From: JACVRW01 sp036407035
Lineage (GTDB): Bacteria > Actinomycetota > Thermoleophilia > Solirubrobacterales > Thermoleophilaceae
Direction of reading: 5' to 3'
Assembly: GCA_036407035.1 (NCBI GenBank)
Contig: DASXAA010000111.1
Span: forward strand, 1 to 45,324
Length of the DNA stretch: 45,324 nucleotides
Shown here: in pieces, positions 30,345 to 39,372 of the stretch
Numbering within the stretch: the stretch's first letter is position 1
How the letters are laid out: the number at the start of each line of letters is the position of its first letter
The notes under the pieces: generated by a model
Database searches by the model: none
Told to the model about the DNA's origin: nothing
The model's input: the letters and a program-made list of their open reading frames with translations, nothing else
Made by a program: the position numbers and the translations under genes

Positions 30345-33203
30345 TTGGGGACGGAGGCTCGCGCAACCTTGAGACGCTTTGTGATCGCCGCACTGGCCGG
30401 GGCAACCCTTGCCGTCGCCGCCCCGGCCGGGGGCGCGTGGGCCCATGGCGGCGTGGAGCACGAGGGCCATCTCTCCGAGGCCCAGCTGTTCGAGCTGGAA
30501 TCGGAGACGCTCGGCGTGGAGCACGCACGCGAGCACGCGAAGCTGCGAGCGCTCGAGCGCGAGGGCAAGGTGCCCGCGGACGCCGGCAAGGCGCTGCTGC
30601 GCTCGTCGGGAACGATCTTCTCGCAGGCGCTCGCGGCGGCGCCCGCGGACGGCGGCCGATGGGAGCCGCCGTTCGACATCCCGGTGATGGCGATCAACGC
30701 GGCGCTGCTGCCGACCGGGAAGGTGCTGTGGTACGCGTACCACGTCAATCCGAACCCGATCGCCGGCGGCCCGGACGTGCCAAACACCGCCGAGGCCTGG
30801 CTGTGGGATCCGGTCACGGGCCAGACGAAGCAGGTCGACCCGCCGCTCTGGCGCGACCCCGCCGACGGCAAGATGAAGCCGGCGAACATCTGGTGCAGCG
30901 GCACGTCGTTCCTGGCGGACGGCCGCGTCGTGGTGGCGGGCGGGAGCCTGGCGTACCGGCGGGGCCCGGACGATCCGCGTGGCCAGACCGAGTTCAAGGG
31001 CCTCGACAAGGTCTTCACCTTCGATCCCTTCAGCGAGACGTGGACCGAGCAGCCCGACATGGCGGACGGCCGGTGGTACCCGAGCCAGGCCCGGCTGCCG
31101 GACGGACGGACGATCATTTTGAGCGGCCTCGACAAGAGCGGCCGAACGGACATCTACCCGACGAACAAGTCGATCGAAATGTTCACGCCGTCGGACGAGT
31201 CGAACCTGCGAGGCGTCGGAACGATCAAGCAGTTCCCAGGTGTTCGCGACGGCGGCGGCATGCCGGGAGAACCGCCGGAACCACCGGACGGCGGTCTCTA
31301 CCCGCACACCTTCTGGATGCCCAGCGGCAAGCTCATGCTCGCGGGCCCCGACCCGAACGACTCGTGGTACCTGAAGGGCCCCGACCCCAACCGGGAGGAT
31401 GACCTGCCCGACCCGGACGTCGACCTGCGCTTCCAGTCGGAGGAGATCTCGGACCAGAACCGGCAACGGCTGTTCGGCACCGCGGTGCTGCTCCCGCCGG
31501 CGCTCGGGAGTGTGTCGAGCAAGGTCATGCAGCTGGGCGGCTGGAGCGATTCGGCCCCGGTGGCGGACAAGAACACGGCGTCCACCGAGACGATCGACGA
31601 GAAGGACATCGGCTCCGGATGGCAGATGGATCCGGACTCGAAGTCGATGAACGTGCCGCGCTCGCACGCGAACACCGTGCTTCTTCCCGACGGCTCGATG
31701 GTCGAGGTCGGCGGCGGACACGGAAAGGACCAGAACGACGCGGACGGCAACCAGGAGCAGTGGGAGGCCGATCCCTCCGACAAGGCGGTAGAGCTCTGGA
31801 ACCCCACGAGCGGCAAGTGGACCATCGGGGCCGCCCAGCAGGAGTACCGCACCTACCACTCCACCGCGCTCCTCCTCCCCGACGGCCGCGTCATCTCGGC
31901 CGGCGACGACTACAACGGCGGCTACGACCGCGACACCGCCGAGATCTACGAGCCGCCCTACCTGTTCAAGGGCCCGCGGCCCGTCATCTCGGGCGCGCCC
32001 GAGCTCGCCTCGCTCGGCTCGACCGTTCACGTGGCCACGCCGGATCCCAGCCGTGTGGCCCACGCGGCCCTGATCGCCCCCGGCGCCACCACCCATGCCA
32101 ACGACATGAACCAGCGCTACCTGCCGGTCGAAACGACGCAGGGCAACGGCGAGGTGAGCTTCACGGTCCCGGACGACAAGAACGTCGCGCTGCCCGGCTG
32201 GTACATGCTCTTCCTGGTGTCGCCCCAGGGCGTGCCGTCGGTGGCGAGCTGGATCCGCATCGGCCCTCAGGGCACGCCCGCGCCCGGCGAGATCATCGTT
32301 CAGCAGCGCACGCTCCCCGGCGACGGCACGCCGTTCAACTTCAGCGGCGCCCCCTTCGCGAACTTCGGCCTGACCAACGGCCAGACCCGCTCGACGATGG
32401 TGCTGGCGGGCAAATACGACCTGACCCAGGCGGCCAAGCCCGGGGTGCCGCTCGAGTCGATCCAGTGCGATGACCGCTCCCTGAGCCCAAGCGCTGTCAA
32501 CGCCGCAGCCCGCAAGGCGACGATCTCCGTCTCGCCCGGCGAGACGGTCCGCTGCACGTTCACGAACGTCCGGCCCGGCCGCGTGACGGTCGCGCAGCGG
32601 AGCGAGCCGGCGGCCGCCGGCGCGTTCGCCTTCGGTGGCTCGCTCGGCAGCTTCCAGCTTGCGAACGGGCAGACGCACTCCGGCGCGGTGCACGCCGGGA
32701 CCTACGCGGTCACGCAGACAGGGCGCTCCGGCTACCGGCTCGTCTCGGTGGCGTGCAGCGACCCAGACTCCTCCGGCTCGGTCGCCGGCCGCAGCGCCAC
32801 GCTGCGCGTGTCGCCGGGCGAGGCCGTGACCTGCACGTTCCAGTCGCGCGACTCGGCCGGGCCGGGAGTCCGGTTCAAGAAGCTCGACCGGCGCCGGCGC
32901 ACCCTCTCCGGCACCGCGAGCGACCTCGCGGGCGTCGGCCGGGTGGACGTGGCGCTCGCCCTCAAGAAGGGCAGCCGCTGCCGCTGGTGGTCAACGAAGC
33001 GGCGCGGCCCGGCGCGGAAGGCGAAGAGCTGCCGTCGCCCGGCGTTCATGAAGGCCCGCCTCACCGGCGAGGCGACGCGGCGCAGCTGGACCCTCAAACT
33101 GCGGCGCGCGCCGGCGCCCGGCCGCTACACGCTGAAGATCCGCGGCAAGGACGGTTTCGGCAACGCCACGACGGTCACGAAGTCCCTGCGGGTCCGCCGG
33201 TAG
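30345..33203 (+). CDS. Secreted copper-radical oxidase (galactose/glyoxal oxidase-like)
   Basis: A large secreted oxidase, 952 residues from TTG 30345; TTG 30369 with GGAGG is an alternative. Signal peptide about 10-33 (ending AWAHGG), a His/Glu-rich helical segment (34-95), then a seven-bladed kelch domain. All copper-radical residues seem present: Cys184 in NIWCSGTSF, Tyr245 in GRWYPSQ (the Cys-Tyr cofactor), Tyr504-His505 in RTYHSTALL and His584 in ATTHANDMNQR of the DUF1929 domain. Two tandem beta repeats (about 647-735 and 736-830) resemble prealbumin-like domains, then a basic Ig-like domain. It would make H2O2 while oxidising alcohols or aldehydes outside the cell. Confidence 0.93.
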   Translation: MGTEARATLRRFVIAALAGATLAVAAPAGGAWAHGGVEHEGHLSEAQLFELESETLGVEHAREHAKLRALEREGKVPADAGKALLRSSGTIFSQALAAAPADGGRWEPPFDIPVMAINAALLPTGKVLWYAYHVNPNPIAGGPDVPNTAEAWLWDPVTGQTKQVDPPLWRDPADGKMKPANIWCSGTSFLADGRVVVAGGSLAYRRGPDDPRGQTEFKGLDKVFTFDPFSETWTEQPDMADGRWYPSQARLPDGRTIILSGLDKSGRTDIYPTNKSIEMFTPSDESNLRGVGTIKQFPGVRDGGGMPGEPPEPPDGGLYPHTFWMPSGKLMLAGPDPNDSWYLKGPDPNREDDLPDPDVDLRFQSEEISDQNRQRLFGTAVLLPPALGSVSSKVMQLGGWSDSAPVADKNTASTETIDEKDIGSGWQMDPDSKSMNVPRSHANTVLLPDGSMVEVGGGHGKDQNDADGNQEQWEADPSDKAVELWNPTSGKWTIGAAQQEYRTYHSTALLLPDGRVISAGDDYNGGYDRDTAEIYEPPYLFKGPRPVISGAPELASLGSTVHVATPDPSRVAHAALIAPGATTHANDMNQRYLPVETTQGNGEVSFTVPDDKNVALPGWYMLFLVSPQGVPSVASWIRIGPQGTPAPGEIIVQQRTLPGDGTPFNFSGAPFANFGLTNGQTRSTMVLAGKYDLTQAAKPGVPLESIQCDDRSLSPSAVNAAARKATISVSPGETVRCTFTNVRPGRVTVAQRSEPAAAGAFAFGGSLGSFQLANGQTHSGAVHAGTYAVTQTGRSGYRLVSVACSDPDSSGSVAGRSATLRVSPGEAVTCTFQSRDSAGPGVRFKKLDRRRRTLSGTASDLAGVGRVDVALALKKGSRCRWWSTKRRGPARKAKSCRRPAFMKARLTGEATRRSWTLKLRRAPAPGRYTLKIRGKDGFGNATTVTKSLRVRR

Positions 33204-33206
33204 CGG

Positions 33207-33665
33207 CTACCGCCGCCCGACCCTCAGCACCCAGATCGTCGCCGGGCCGCCTCCGAAGCGCCCGCGCGTCACGCCGGCGCCGACCAGCCGCATCGAGTGC
33301 GTCAGCACCAGCGCGCGGTGGCTCGGCGAGCCCAGCCACTGCCGGACAGTCATGCCCACGTCCCAGCGCCGGCCGGTGTGCATCGCGAGCGCCTCGCCGA
33401 GCATGCTGAAGCCCGGGCCGGCGTCGATCGTCGCGGCGTGGGCGAACGTGTCGTGGCTCATCAGCCAGTGCGAGAACCGCTGCGACGAGCCCGTCAGCGC
33501 GGGAGCCGCCCGCATCGGCCGCAGGCCGTGGTCGGCGCGCGCCTTGTTGACGGCGTCCACCATGCGGTCGACCGCGTCGTCGTTCGGCGCCGCGGCAGCG
33601 GCGGGGACGGACCACATCAGCACAGCGACCGCAGCCATCCATAGCGCGCGACGAGTCCGGGGCAC
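33207..33665 (-). CDS. Secreted CAP/SCP-domain protein
   Basis: A 152-residue secreted protein. Signal peptide about 6-26 (ALWMAAVAVLMWSVPAAAAA). The CAP domain shows VDAVNKARADHGLRPMRAAP, the first His in SHDTFAHAA, LGEALAM (the GEN motif altered), and WLGSPSHRALVL with the second His. Bacterial CAP proteins are mostly uncharacterised and linked to the envelope. GTG 33665 follows AGAGGAGA, which sits at the end of riboswitch copy C. Confidence 0.9.
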   Translation of the reverse strand: MPRTRRALWMAAVAVLMWSVPAAAAAPNDDAVDRMVDAVNKARADHGLRPMRAAPALTGSSQRFSHWLMSHDTFAHAATIDAGPGFSMLGEALAMHTGRRWDVGMTVRQWLGSPSHRALVLTHSMRLVGAGVTRGRFGGGPATIWVLRVGRR

Positions 33666-33671
33666 CGGATC

Positions 33672-33825
33672 TCCTCTCTTATCGGCCTACGGGGTTAGCT
33701 GACGGGCTCGCGCCAAGAGACGGCGCGTCGCCGGCGGAAGCCGGCGATTCGCCCCGAGATAGGTGGGTCCCCCGTTCGCGACGGGTGAGAAGACCCGCCG
33801 CGATTCGGCAATTTCGATTCGGGCG
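33672..33825 (-). promoter_or_regulatory. c-di-AMP riboswitch (ydaO/yuaA class), copy C
   Basis: On the minus strand: GCCGAATCGCGG (from 33809), GCGAACGGGGGACCCA, CGGGGCGAATCGCC, a GC side hairpin, then GAGCCCGTCAGCTAACCCCG with TAGGC (to 33685). The core matches copies A and B. An extended -10 (TGCTAGACA; TAGACA at 33832-33837) puts transcription start near 33825. The leader ends in the ribosome site of the CAP-domain gene. Confidence 0.95.
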
Positions 33826-33861
33826 GCGGAATGTCTAGCAGGTCCGTCGTACGGAAAGCGC

Positions 33862-35001
33862 TCAGTCGGCCGCCATGAAAGCCGCCACGCGCTCGCACTC
33901 CGCTTCGAGCGTGTGCGCGCGGGCGCGCGGGAGCCCGCCGCGCGCCAGCCGCTCGCGCAGCGACGGCTCGGCCGCCAGCCGCTCCAGCGCGGCCGCCGCG
34001 GCCACCGGGTCACCCGGCTCCACCAGCAGCGCGTCCTCGCCGACCGCGTCCGCGACCCCGCCCACCGCGGTGGCCACAACCGGCAGCCCGGCGGCGAACG
34101 CCTCGAACAGGATCTGCGGCACACCCTCGGTCCACGAGACGTGCAGCAGGGCGTGGCTCTCGCGGTAGAGCTCGCCCAGCCCGGACCCCAACGGCAGGTA
34201 GCCGCGCAGCTCGACGCGCTCGCCCACGCCGAGCTCGGCCACACGCGAGCGCAGCTCGCCCTCGAGCGGGCCCTCTCCGCAGACCACGAGGCGCCACCGG
34301 TCGCCCAGCGCGGCGAGCACGTCCGCCAGCATCAGCGGGTTCTTCTCCGCCTCGAGCCGACCCACGCTCAGGGCGGTCAGCGGGCCCTCCCACGACCGAG
34401 CAGGCGGCTCGGCGGGCACGTCATCCGCCCGCACGAGCGACACCGAGATCGAGAGCAGCCGCCGCGCGGACGCGTAGCGCCGCGCCAGGTCCGGCCCCAC
34501 GACGATCACGGGGCAGCGCCGGGCGAGCAGCCGGTACGAGGCCTCGAGCGCGTCCGCCGCGACGTGGAACGAGCGACGCTCCGGATGCCGCGTGCGCGCG
34601 TAGCGGGGCAGGTCCTGGCGCACGCCGAGGAACACGCGCCGCCGCGCGCCGGCCGCCAACGCCGCGAAGGCCAGGCACAACGGGTGCGGGCCGAGCAGCC
34701 AGACGGCGTCCACGCCGGGCAGGACGCCGCGGAAGGCGCGCGCGGAGCCCGACATCGCGCGCGCGGCGTGCAGCGGGTGGGACAGGCGCTCGTAGTGGGG
34801 CAGCGGCACGAACTCGACCTCGTCCGGCACGCGGTAGTGCGAGCGCTCGGAGCGGCCCTCCTCGGGGTGCATCCGCCCCAGCAGCACGAGCCGGTCGACC
34901 CGGCGGGCGAGCTCGCCGAGGAACAGCACGAAGGCCCGCTCGGCGTACACGGCGCCGGCCTCGCGGCGGTACGGGTAATCGGTGTAGACGGCCAGCCGCA
35001 T
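33862..35001 (-). CDS. GT4-family glycosyltransferase
   Basis: A 379-residue GT-B glycosyltransferase. It starts RLAVYTDYPYRREAGAVYAE; the donor-binding C-terminal domain holds ALSVGRLEAEKNPLMLADVL, GEGPLEGELRSRVAELG, VELRGYL and the family motif SWTEGVPQILFEAFAAGLPV (EGxPxxxxEA). It transfers a sugar from a nucleotide donor during surface-glycan assembly. ATG 35001 overlaps the GT2 gene stop as ATGA. It ends the minus-strand operon with the initiating transferase and GT2. Confidence 0.93.
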   Translation of the reverse strand: MRLAVYTDYPYRREAGAVYAERAFVLFLGELARRVDRLVLLGRMHPEEGRSERSHYRVPDEVEFVPLPHYERLSHPLHAARAMSGSARAFRGVLPGVDAVWLLGPHPLCLAFAALAAGARRRVFLGVRQDLPRYARTRHPERRSFHVAADALEASYRLLARRCPVIVVGPDLARRYASARRLLSISVSLVRADDVPAEPPARSWEGPLTALSVGRLEAEKNPLMLADVLAALGDRWRLVVCGEGPLEGELRSRVAELGVGERVELRGYLPLGSGLGELYRESHALLHVSWTEGVPQILFEAFAAGLPVVATAVGGVADAVGEDALLVEPGDPVAAAAALERLAAEPSLRERLARGGLPRARAHTLEAECERVAAFMAAD

Positions 35002-36005
35002 CAGCGCGCGAGGCGCGCGAGCGCCCGGAGCGGCGGCCCGAAGCGCGCCGAGCCGGCGAGGAACCCGAAGCCCCAGCTCAGGTGCATCACCGCCAGCACG
35101 ACCGGAACGGCGGCGGCGTCCGATCCCGAGGCCGACCGCGCGGCGCCCGCGCCGGCGCCGGCCAGGGCGAGCGCGTAGACAAGGAGCCCGGCGCGCGCCG
35201 CCCGCCCCGGCCGCCCGGGCAGCAGCGCGCCGACGGCGCACAGCGCGACCCCTGGCGCGAGCAGATGCGTCCGGCGCATCGAGTCCGGATGGCGGCCGCT
35301 CGTCTTCGCCCGGTACATCCCGTAGCGCCAGTACTGGCGGGCCAGCAGCCGCAGGCTGTCCCGCGGCACGTACTCGGCCGCCATCTGCGGGACGCACACG
35401 AGCCTGCCGCCGTCGTCGCGGATGCGCGCGGCCAGCTCGGCGTCCTGGTTCTGGGGCCAGCCCTCGTCCCAGCCCCCGTAGCGGTCGAGCGTGGACCGCC
35501 GCCAGACCCCCGTGAAGCCGCTGTCGACCTCGATCTCCCCGCCCGAGGCGTGCCTGAACCCGACCCCGCCCGTGCCGAGCTTGCTGTCGAGCGCCAGCGC
35601 CACACGGCGCGACCACGTGCCCTCGCCGCGCGCGATTTGGGGACCGCTCACGTGGGCGACGTCCCCGCGGCGCAGTCGCTCGACCCCGCGCGCGAGGTAG
35701 TCGGGCGGGTAGAGCGTGTGCGCGTCCATCCGCGCCACGAACTCGCCGCGCGAGGCACGCAGCCCGACGTTCAGCCCGTTCGGCGTGCGCCGCGCCGGGT
35801 TGTCGAGCACGCGGACGCGGTCGTCGGAGCGCGCGAGCTCCTCGAGGATCGAGCGCGTGCGGTCGGTCGACGCGCCGTCGATGAACACCAGCTCGACCGT
35901 CCCGTCGAAGCGCTGCGCGCGCATCGACGCGACCGCCTCGCGCACGTGCTGCTCCTCGTTCAGCACCGGGATGAGCACGCTCACGTCGACGTGCTCTGAG
36001 GCCAC
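35001..36005 (-). CDS. GT2-family glycosyltransferase, membrane-associated
   Basis: A 334-residue GT-A enzyme: VSVLIPVLNEEQHVREAV, VELVFIDGASTDRTRSIL (nucleotide site), ARMDAHT (DxD-equivalent), GWPQNQDAELAARIRDDGG (catalytic Asp region) and ARQYWRYGMYRAKT (QxxRW-like). Two C-terminal hydrophobic segments (about 250-275, 295-318) tie it to the membrane. GTG 36005 lies six bases after the initiating transferase stop. It resembles succinoglycan-type (ExoA-like) enzymes. Confidence 0.93.
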   Translation of the reverse strand: MASEHVDVSVLIPVLNEEQHVREAVASMRAQRFDGTVELVFIDGASTDRTRSILEELARSDDRVRVLDNPARRTPNGLNVGLRASRGEFVARMDAHTLYPPDYLARGVERLRRGDVAHVSGPQIARGEGTWSRRVALALDSKLGTGGVGFRHASGGEIEVDSGFTGVWRRSTLDRYGGWDEGWPQNQDAELAARIRDDGGRLVCVPQMAAEYVPRDSLRLLARQYWRYGMYRAKTSGRHPDSMRRTHLLAPGVALCAVGALLPGRPGRAARAGLLVYALALAGAGAGAARSASGSDAAAVPVVLAVMHLSWGFGFLAGSARFGPPLRALARLAR

Positions 36006-36011
36006 GCCGCG

Positions 36012-37553
36012 CTACCGGCTGACGAGGCTCGTGGCCTCGCCCAGGATGAAGTCCTCGGCCGGCGTCTCGAGCTCGACGTCCGCGCGCTCCCCGAAGACGG
36101 CGAAGGTCTGGAGGAGGATCAGGAAGTCGAAGAGGATCGAGCGCCGCTTTATGTAGTAGAGGTCGTGGCAGATCTTCCACGCGGTGCCGACCCGGCTGCC
36201 CGCGTAGCCGCAGCGCACCTGCGCCCAGCCCGTCACGCCCGGCTTCACGAGCGAGCGGCGCTCGTAGTAGGGCACCACCCGCGCCAGCTCCTCCACTAGC
36301 TGCGGCTGCTCCGGCCGCGGCCCGACGAGCGTCATGTCGCCGCGGACGACGTTGAAGAGCTGGGGCAGCTCGTCCACGTGCGTCTTGCGCAGGATGCGCC
36401 CGACCGGCGTGATCAGCTCGTGCTTGGGCAGCTTGTCCATCAGCTCGGGCGCGTCCGGTCGCATCGTGCGCAGCTTGAGGATGTCGAACTCGCGGCCCTG
36501 CTCGCCCACGCGCGTCTGGCGGAAGAAGATCGGCCCGCGGTCGCCCAGCTTCACGCAGATCGCCGCGATGATCACGAGCGGCAGCGCGACCAGGATCGTC
36601 GCCGGCAGCGCCACCAGCAGGTCGAGCATCCGCTTGGACGCCGGCGAGGTGGGCGAGTAGCGCGGGTGCATGATGCACTGGAACCAGGCCGAGTTGATCT
36701 GGCCGATCGGCACGTGCCCGAGCACGTCCTCGTAGAAGGCGCTGGCCTCGAGCATCCTGACCGGCAGGTCGAGGCAGGCGTCCGCGGTCTCCTCGAACAC
36801 GTGCAGCCGCGGGTTGTCCGGCCCCACCGCCAGCAGGTCCACGCCGATCACCTGCACGATGTCCCGCACCTCGTTCAGGTCGCCCAGCCAGACCACCATG
36901 TCGGTCGGATGCTCGCCCGGGTCCGGCGGCGACTCCGGCCCGACGTAGCCGATCACGACGTAGTCGCGCACGCGCAGCTGGCGCATCTCGCCGGCGAGCT
37001 TGCGGGCGAGGTCGCGCGACCCGATCACGGCCAGCCTGATCGGCCGGTCGGCGTTGAAGCCCGCCTCGAGCCACATGCCGAGAGCGACGATCAGCCACGC
37101 CCCGATCACGCACGGCACGGCCGACGAGAGAGTGAAGTCCCAGTCGTCCACGAGCCCGGGCAGCAGCGCGATCGCCACACCGACGGCGGGCAGCGCGAAG
37201 CGGAGCACCAGGCGCGCCACCGGCATCAGGTGCAGCGGCGAATGGTGCGGGAAGAGCCCGGCCGCGCTGACCGCCACGCCGCCCGCCACGAACAGCGCGA
37301 TGCCGATGCCGTCCTCGCGCGCGAGCGCGATCCCGGCGGTGACGGCGGCCGGCGCCACGATGAAGATCACCCGCTCGTAGAGCATCTGCGCGTCCCGCGC
37401 GGTCATCTTCGGCTGAGGGCCGAAGGGGACCGGCTTGCGCGTCGGCCGGCGCGCCGCGCGCCGAAGCCCGACCTGCGCCCCCACGAGCCCGATCGCGATC
37501 GCCGCGAACGCGATCCACGACACCAGCGGGGGCAGAGAGAGGGCTGTGATCAA
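36012..37553 (-). CDS. Initiating polyprenyl-phosphate sugar phosphotransferase
   Basis: First enzyme of exopolysaccharide repeat assembly: it moves a sugar-phosphate to undecaprenyl phosphate; 513 residues. N-terminal membrane helices (about 5-150), a Rossmann-like middle (about 160-290, RPIRLAVIGSRDLARKLAG) and the C-terminal bacterial sugar transferase domain: SKRMLDLLVALPATILVALP, GPIFFRQTRVGEQGREFDIL, LKLRTMR, KTHVDELPQLFNVVRGDMTL and VGPRPE, then LVKPGVTGWAQV. The start at ATG 37553 is supported by the hydrophobic N-terminus. It leads a minus-strand operon, divergent from the BY-kinase gene across 107 bases. Confidence 0.95.
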   Translation of the reverse strand: MITALSLPPLVSWIAFAAIAIGLVGAQVGLRRAARRPTRKPVPFGPQPKMTARDAQMLYERVIFIVAPAAVTAGIALAREDGIGIALFVAGGVAVSAAGLFPHHSPLHLMPVARLVLRFALPAVGVAIALLPGLVDDWDFTLSSAVPCVIGAWLIVALGMWLEAGFNADRPIRLAVIGSRDLARKLAGEMRQLRVRDYVVIGYVGPESPPDPGEHPTDMVVWLGDLNEVRDIVQVIGVDLLAVGPDNPRLHVFEETADACLDLPVRMLEASAFYEDVLGHVPIGQINSAWFQCIMHPRYSPTSPASKRMLDLLVALPATILVALPLVIIAAICVKLGDRGPIFFRQTRVGEQGREFDILKLRTMRPDAPELMDKLPKHELITPVGRILRKTHVDELPQLFNVVRGDMTLVGPRPEQPQLVEELARVVPYYERRSLVKPGVTGWAQVRCGYAGSRVGTAWKICHDLYYIKRRSILFDFLILLQTFAVFGERADVELETPAEDFILGEATSLVSR

Positions 37554-37660
37554 CGGAGGTCCAAGCGCGGTTTCTATCCGGTTATCGGCATGCGAACCGG
37601 AGTCGTTGACCGGATCCGCAGGGGGGTGAAGACCGTCACGGGCCCTGTCATAGTAGGCCC

Positions 37661-39331
37661 ATGACCCCCCGGGACTCGGGCGGAACGGGCGTCCGCCAGG
37701 GCGAGGCGACCCACTGGCGGCGCCCGCGGGACGAGCAGCCGAGCCTCAACCGATACCTGCAGATCCTGCGCGAGCGCTCGCGGCTGATCGCGATCACGAT
37801 CGCGGCGACGTTCGCCGTGGCCGTGCTCTACCTGCTGGTCGCGGACAAGCAGTACCAGGCCGAGGCAGATCTGCTCGTGACGCCGGTGGCAAGCGACCAG
37901 GCGCCGACCGGGCTGCCGCTCCTGATCCAGTCGAACGACCCGACCCGCGACGTGGAGACCGCCGCGCGCCTCACGACCACCCGCGACGTCGCGCGTCGCG
38001 CCGCCGTGCTGGTGCCGGGCGACCAGGACGAGGACGAGCTGCTCGGCATGGTCGAGGCGGCGCCGGTCGCACAGAGCAACATCGTCGCGATCACGGCCAC
38101 GGCCGACTCGCCCGAGCTGGCGGCGCAGGTCGCCAACGCGTTCGCCGTGTCCCTGGTGAGGGACCGCACGCAGCAGCTGCACCGCGCGCTCGACCAGGTG
38201 ATCGCCAACCTGCGCCAGCGGCTCGAGTCGCAGAGCGCGAACACCGAGGAGGGGATCCAGCTGCGCACGCAGCTCTCGCAGCTCGAGACGCTCCGCGCCG
38301 GCCCCGACCCGTCGATCCGGCTCGAGACCAGGGCCACGCCGCCCGACGGACCGTCGGCCCCCAAGCCGTTCCTGACGCTCGCGGCGGGCCTGGTGGCGGG
38401 CCTCGTGCTCGGCATCGGCGGCGCATTCGCACTGCACTCGGTCGATCCGCGCCTGCGCCGCGAGGAGCAGCTGCGCGAGCTCTACCAGCTGCCGATCCTC
38501 GCCCGCATCCCGAAGGAGACGCGCGCCCGGACCGCCACGCTGGGGCGGCGGATCCTGCTCATCGGGCCGCGGCGGAAGCGGCGCAAGGCGCTCGGCCCGG
38601 GCCAGCTGTCGCCCGCCACGCTCGAGGCGTACCGCACGCTCCGGACCATGCTCGCCGCCACCCATCCCACCACGCGCGGCGCCGGCCGCTCGGTGCTCAT
38701 CACGGGGCCGTCGCCCTCGGAGGGCAAGACCACGACCGCCATCAACCTCTCGGCCTCGCTGGCGCTCGGCGGTCACCGGGTGATCCTGATCGAGGCGGAC
38801 TTCCGGCGCCCGACCGTCGGCGAGGCGCTCGGAGTGCGGCCCGCGATCGGCATCGGCAAGGTGCTGCTCGGCACCGAGAAGCTCGAGGACGCGCTCGTCC
38901 CGGCCGACCCCTTCGGCGACAAACTCCGGCTGCTGCTCGTCGACCACGCCGACGAGTGGCTGCCCGAGGTGCTCTCGCTGCCCACCGCCGGCGCGCTGCT
39001 CGACGAGGCGGGCGCGCTCGCCGACTACGTGGTGATCGACTCGCCGCCGCTCACCGAGGTGATCGACGCGCTGCCGCTCGCGCGCGAGGTCGACGACGTC
39101 GTCGTGGTCGTGAGGCTCGGGGGCAGCAACCTGACGCAGCTCGCCCGCCTCGGCGACCTCCTCGCCCAGAACGGCATCGAGCCGAGCGGGTTCGTGGTCG
39201 TCGGGGTCGGGCGCTCGGAGAAGGAGACGTACTACCTCTCGGCGCAGCGGGAGCGCATGTCCGCGTACGCCCGCGGCTTCGAGGACGTGGAGGAGGAGCC
39301 GGACCCGCGTACCGGCTCCGTCCGCAGCTGA
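37661..39331 (+). CDS. Wzz-type chain-length regulator with BY-kinase domain
   Basis: A 556-residue polysaccharide co-polymerase. The Wzz domain has TM1 (about 43-62), an external region with a coiled stretch (LHRALDQVIANLRQRL) and TM2 (about 228-250). The cytoplasmic tyrosine-kinase domain has Walker A GPSPSEGKTTTAINL, A' VILIEADFRRP and Walker B YVVIDSPP. The C-terminus has few tyrosines (YYLSAQRERMSAYARG), so the usual tyrosine cluster is reduced. It controls chain length and export with the polymerase that follows, whose reading frame overlaps its stop. Confidence 0.94.
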   Translation: MTPRDSGGTGVRQGEATHWRRPRDEQPSLNRYLQILRERSRLIAITIAATFAVAVLYLLVADKQYQAEADLLVTPVASDQAPTGLPLLIQSNDPTRDVETAARLTTTRDVARRAAVLVPGDQDEDELLGMVEAAPVAQSNIVAITATADSPELAAQVANAFAVSLVRDRTQQLHRALDQVIANLRQRLESQSANTEEGIQLRTQLSQLETLRAGPDPSIRLETRATPPDGPSAPKPFLTLAAGLVAGLVLGIGGAFALHSVDPRLRREEQLRELYQLPILARIPKETRARTATLGRRILLIGPRRKRRKALGPGQLSPATLEAYRTLRTMLAATHPTTRGAGRSVLITGPSPSEGKTTTAINLSASLALGGHRVILIEADFRRPTVGEALGVRPAIGIGKVLLGTEKLEDALVPADPFGDKLRLLLVDHADEWLPEVLSLPTAGALLDEAGALADYVVIDSPPLTEVIDALPLAREVDDVVVVVRLGGSNLTQLARLGDLLAQNGIEPSGFVVVGVGRSEKETYYLSAQRERMSAYARGFEDVEEEPDPRTGSVRS

Positions 39332-39372
39332 CCGCCAACGCCGACCTCACCAACCGGATCGCGCTCGCCACG

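Noticed and set aside
34981..35010. Gene fusion of GT2 and GT4
   Set aside because: The two frames overlap as ATGA with separate stop and start; each is full length for its family.
35001..37518. Extension of the GT4 frame (33862) to 37518 as a 1218-residue protein
   Set aside because: The upstream part is shadow of the GT2 and initiating-transferase genes; the enzyme starts at ATG 35001 with RLAVYTDYPY.
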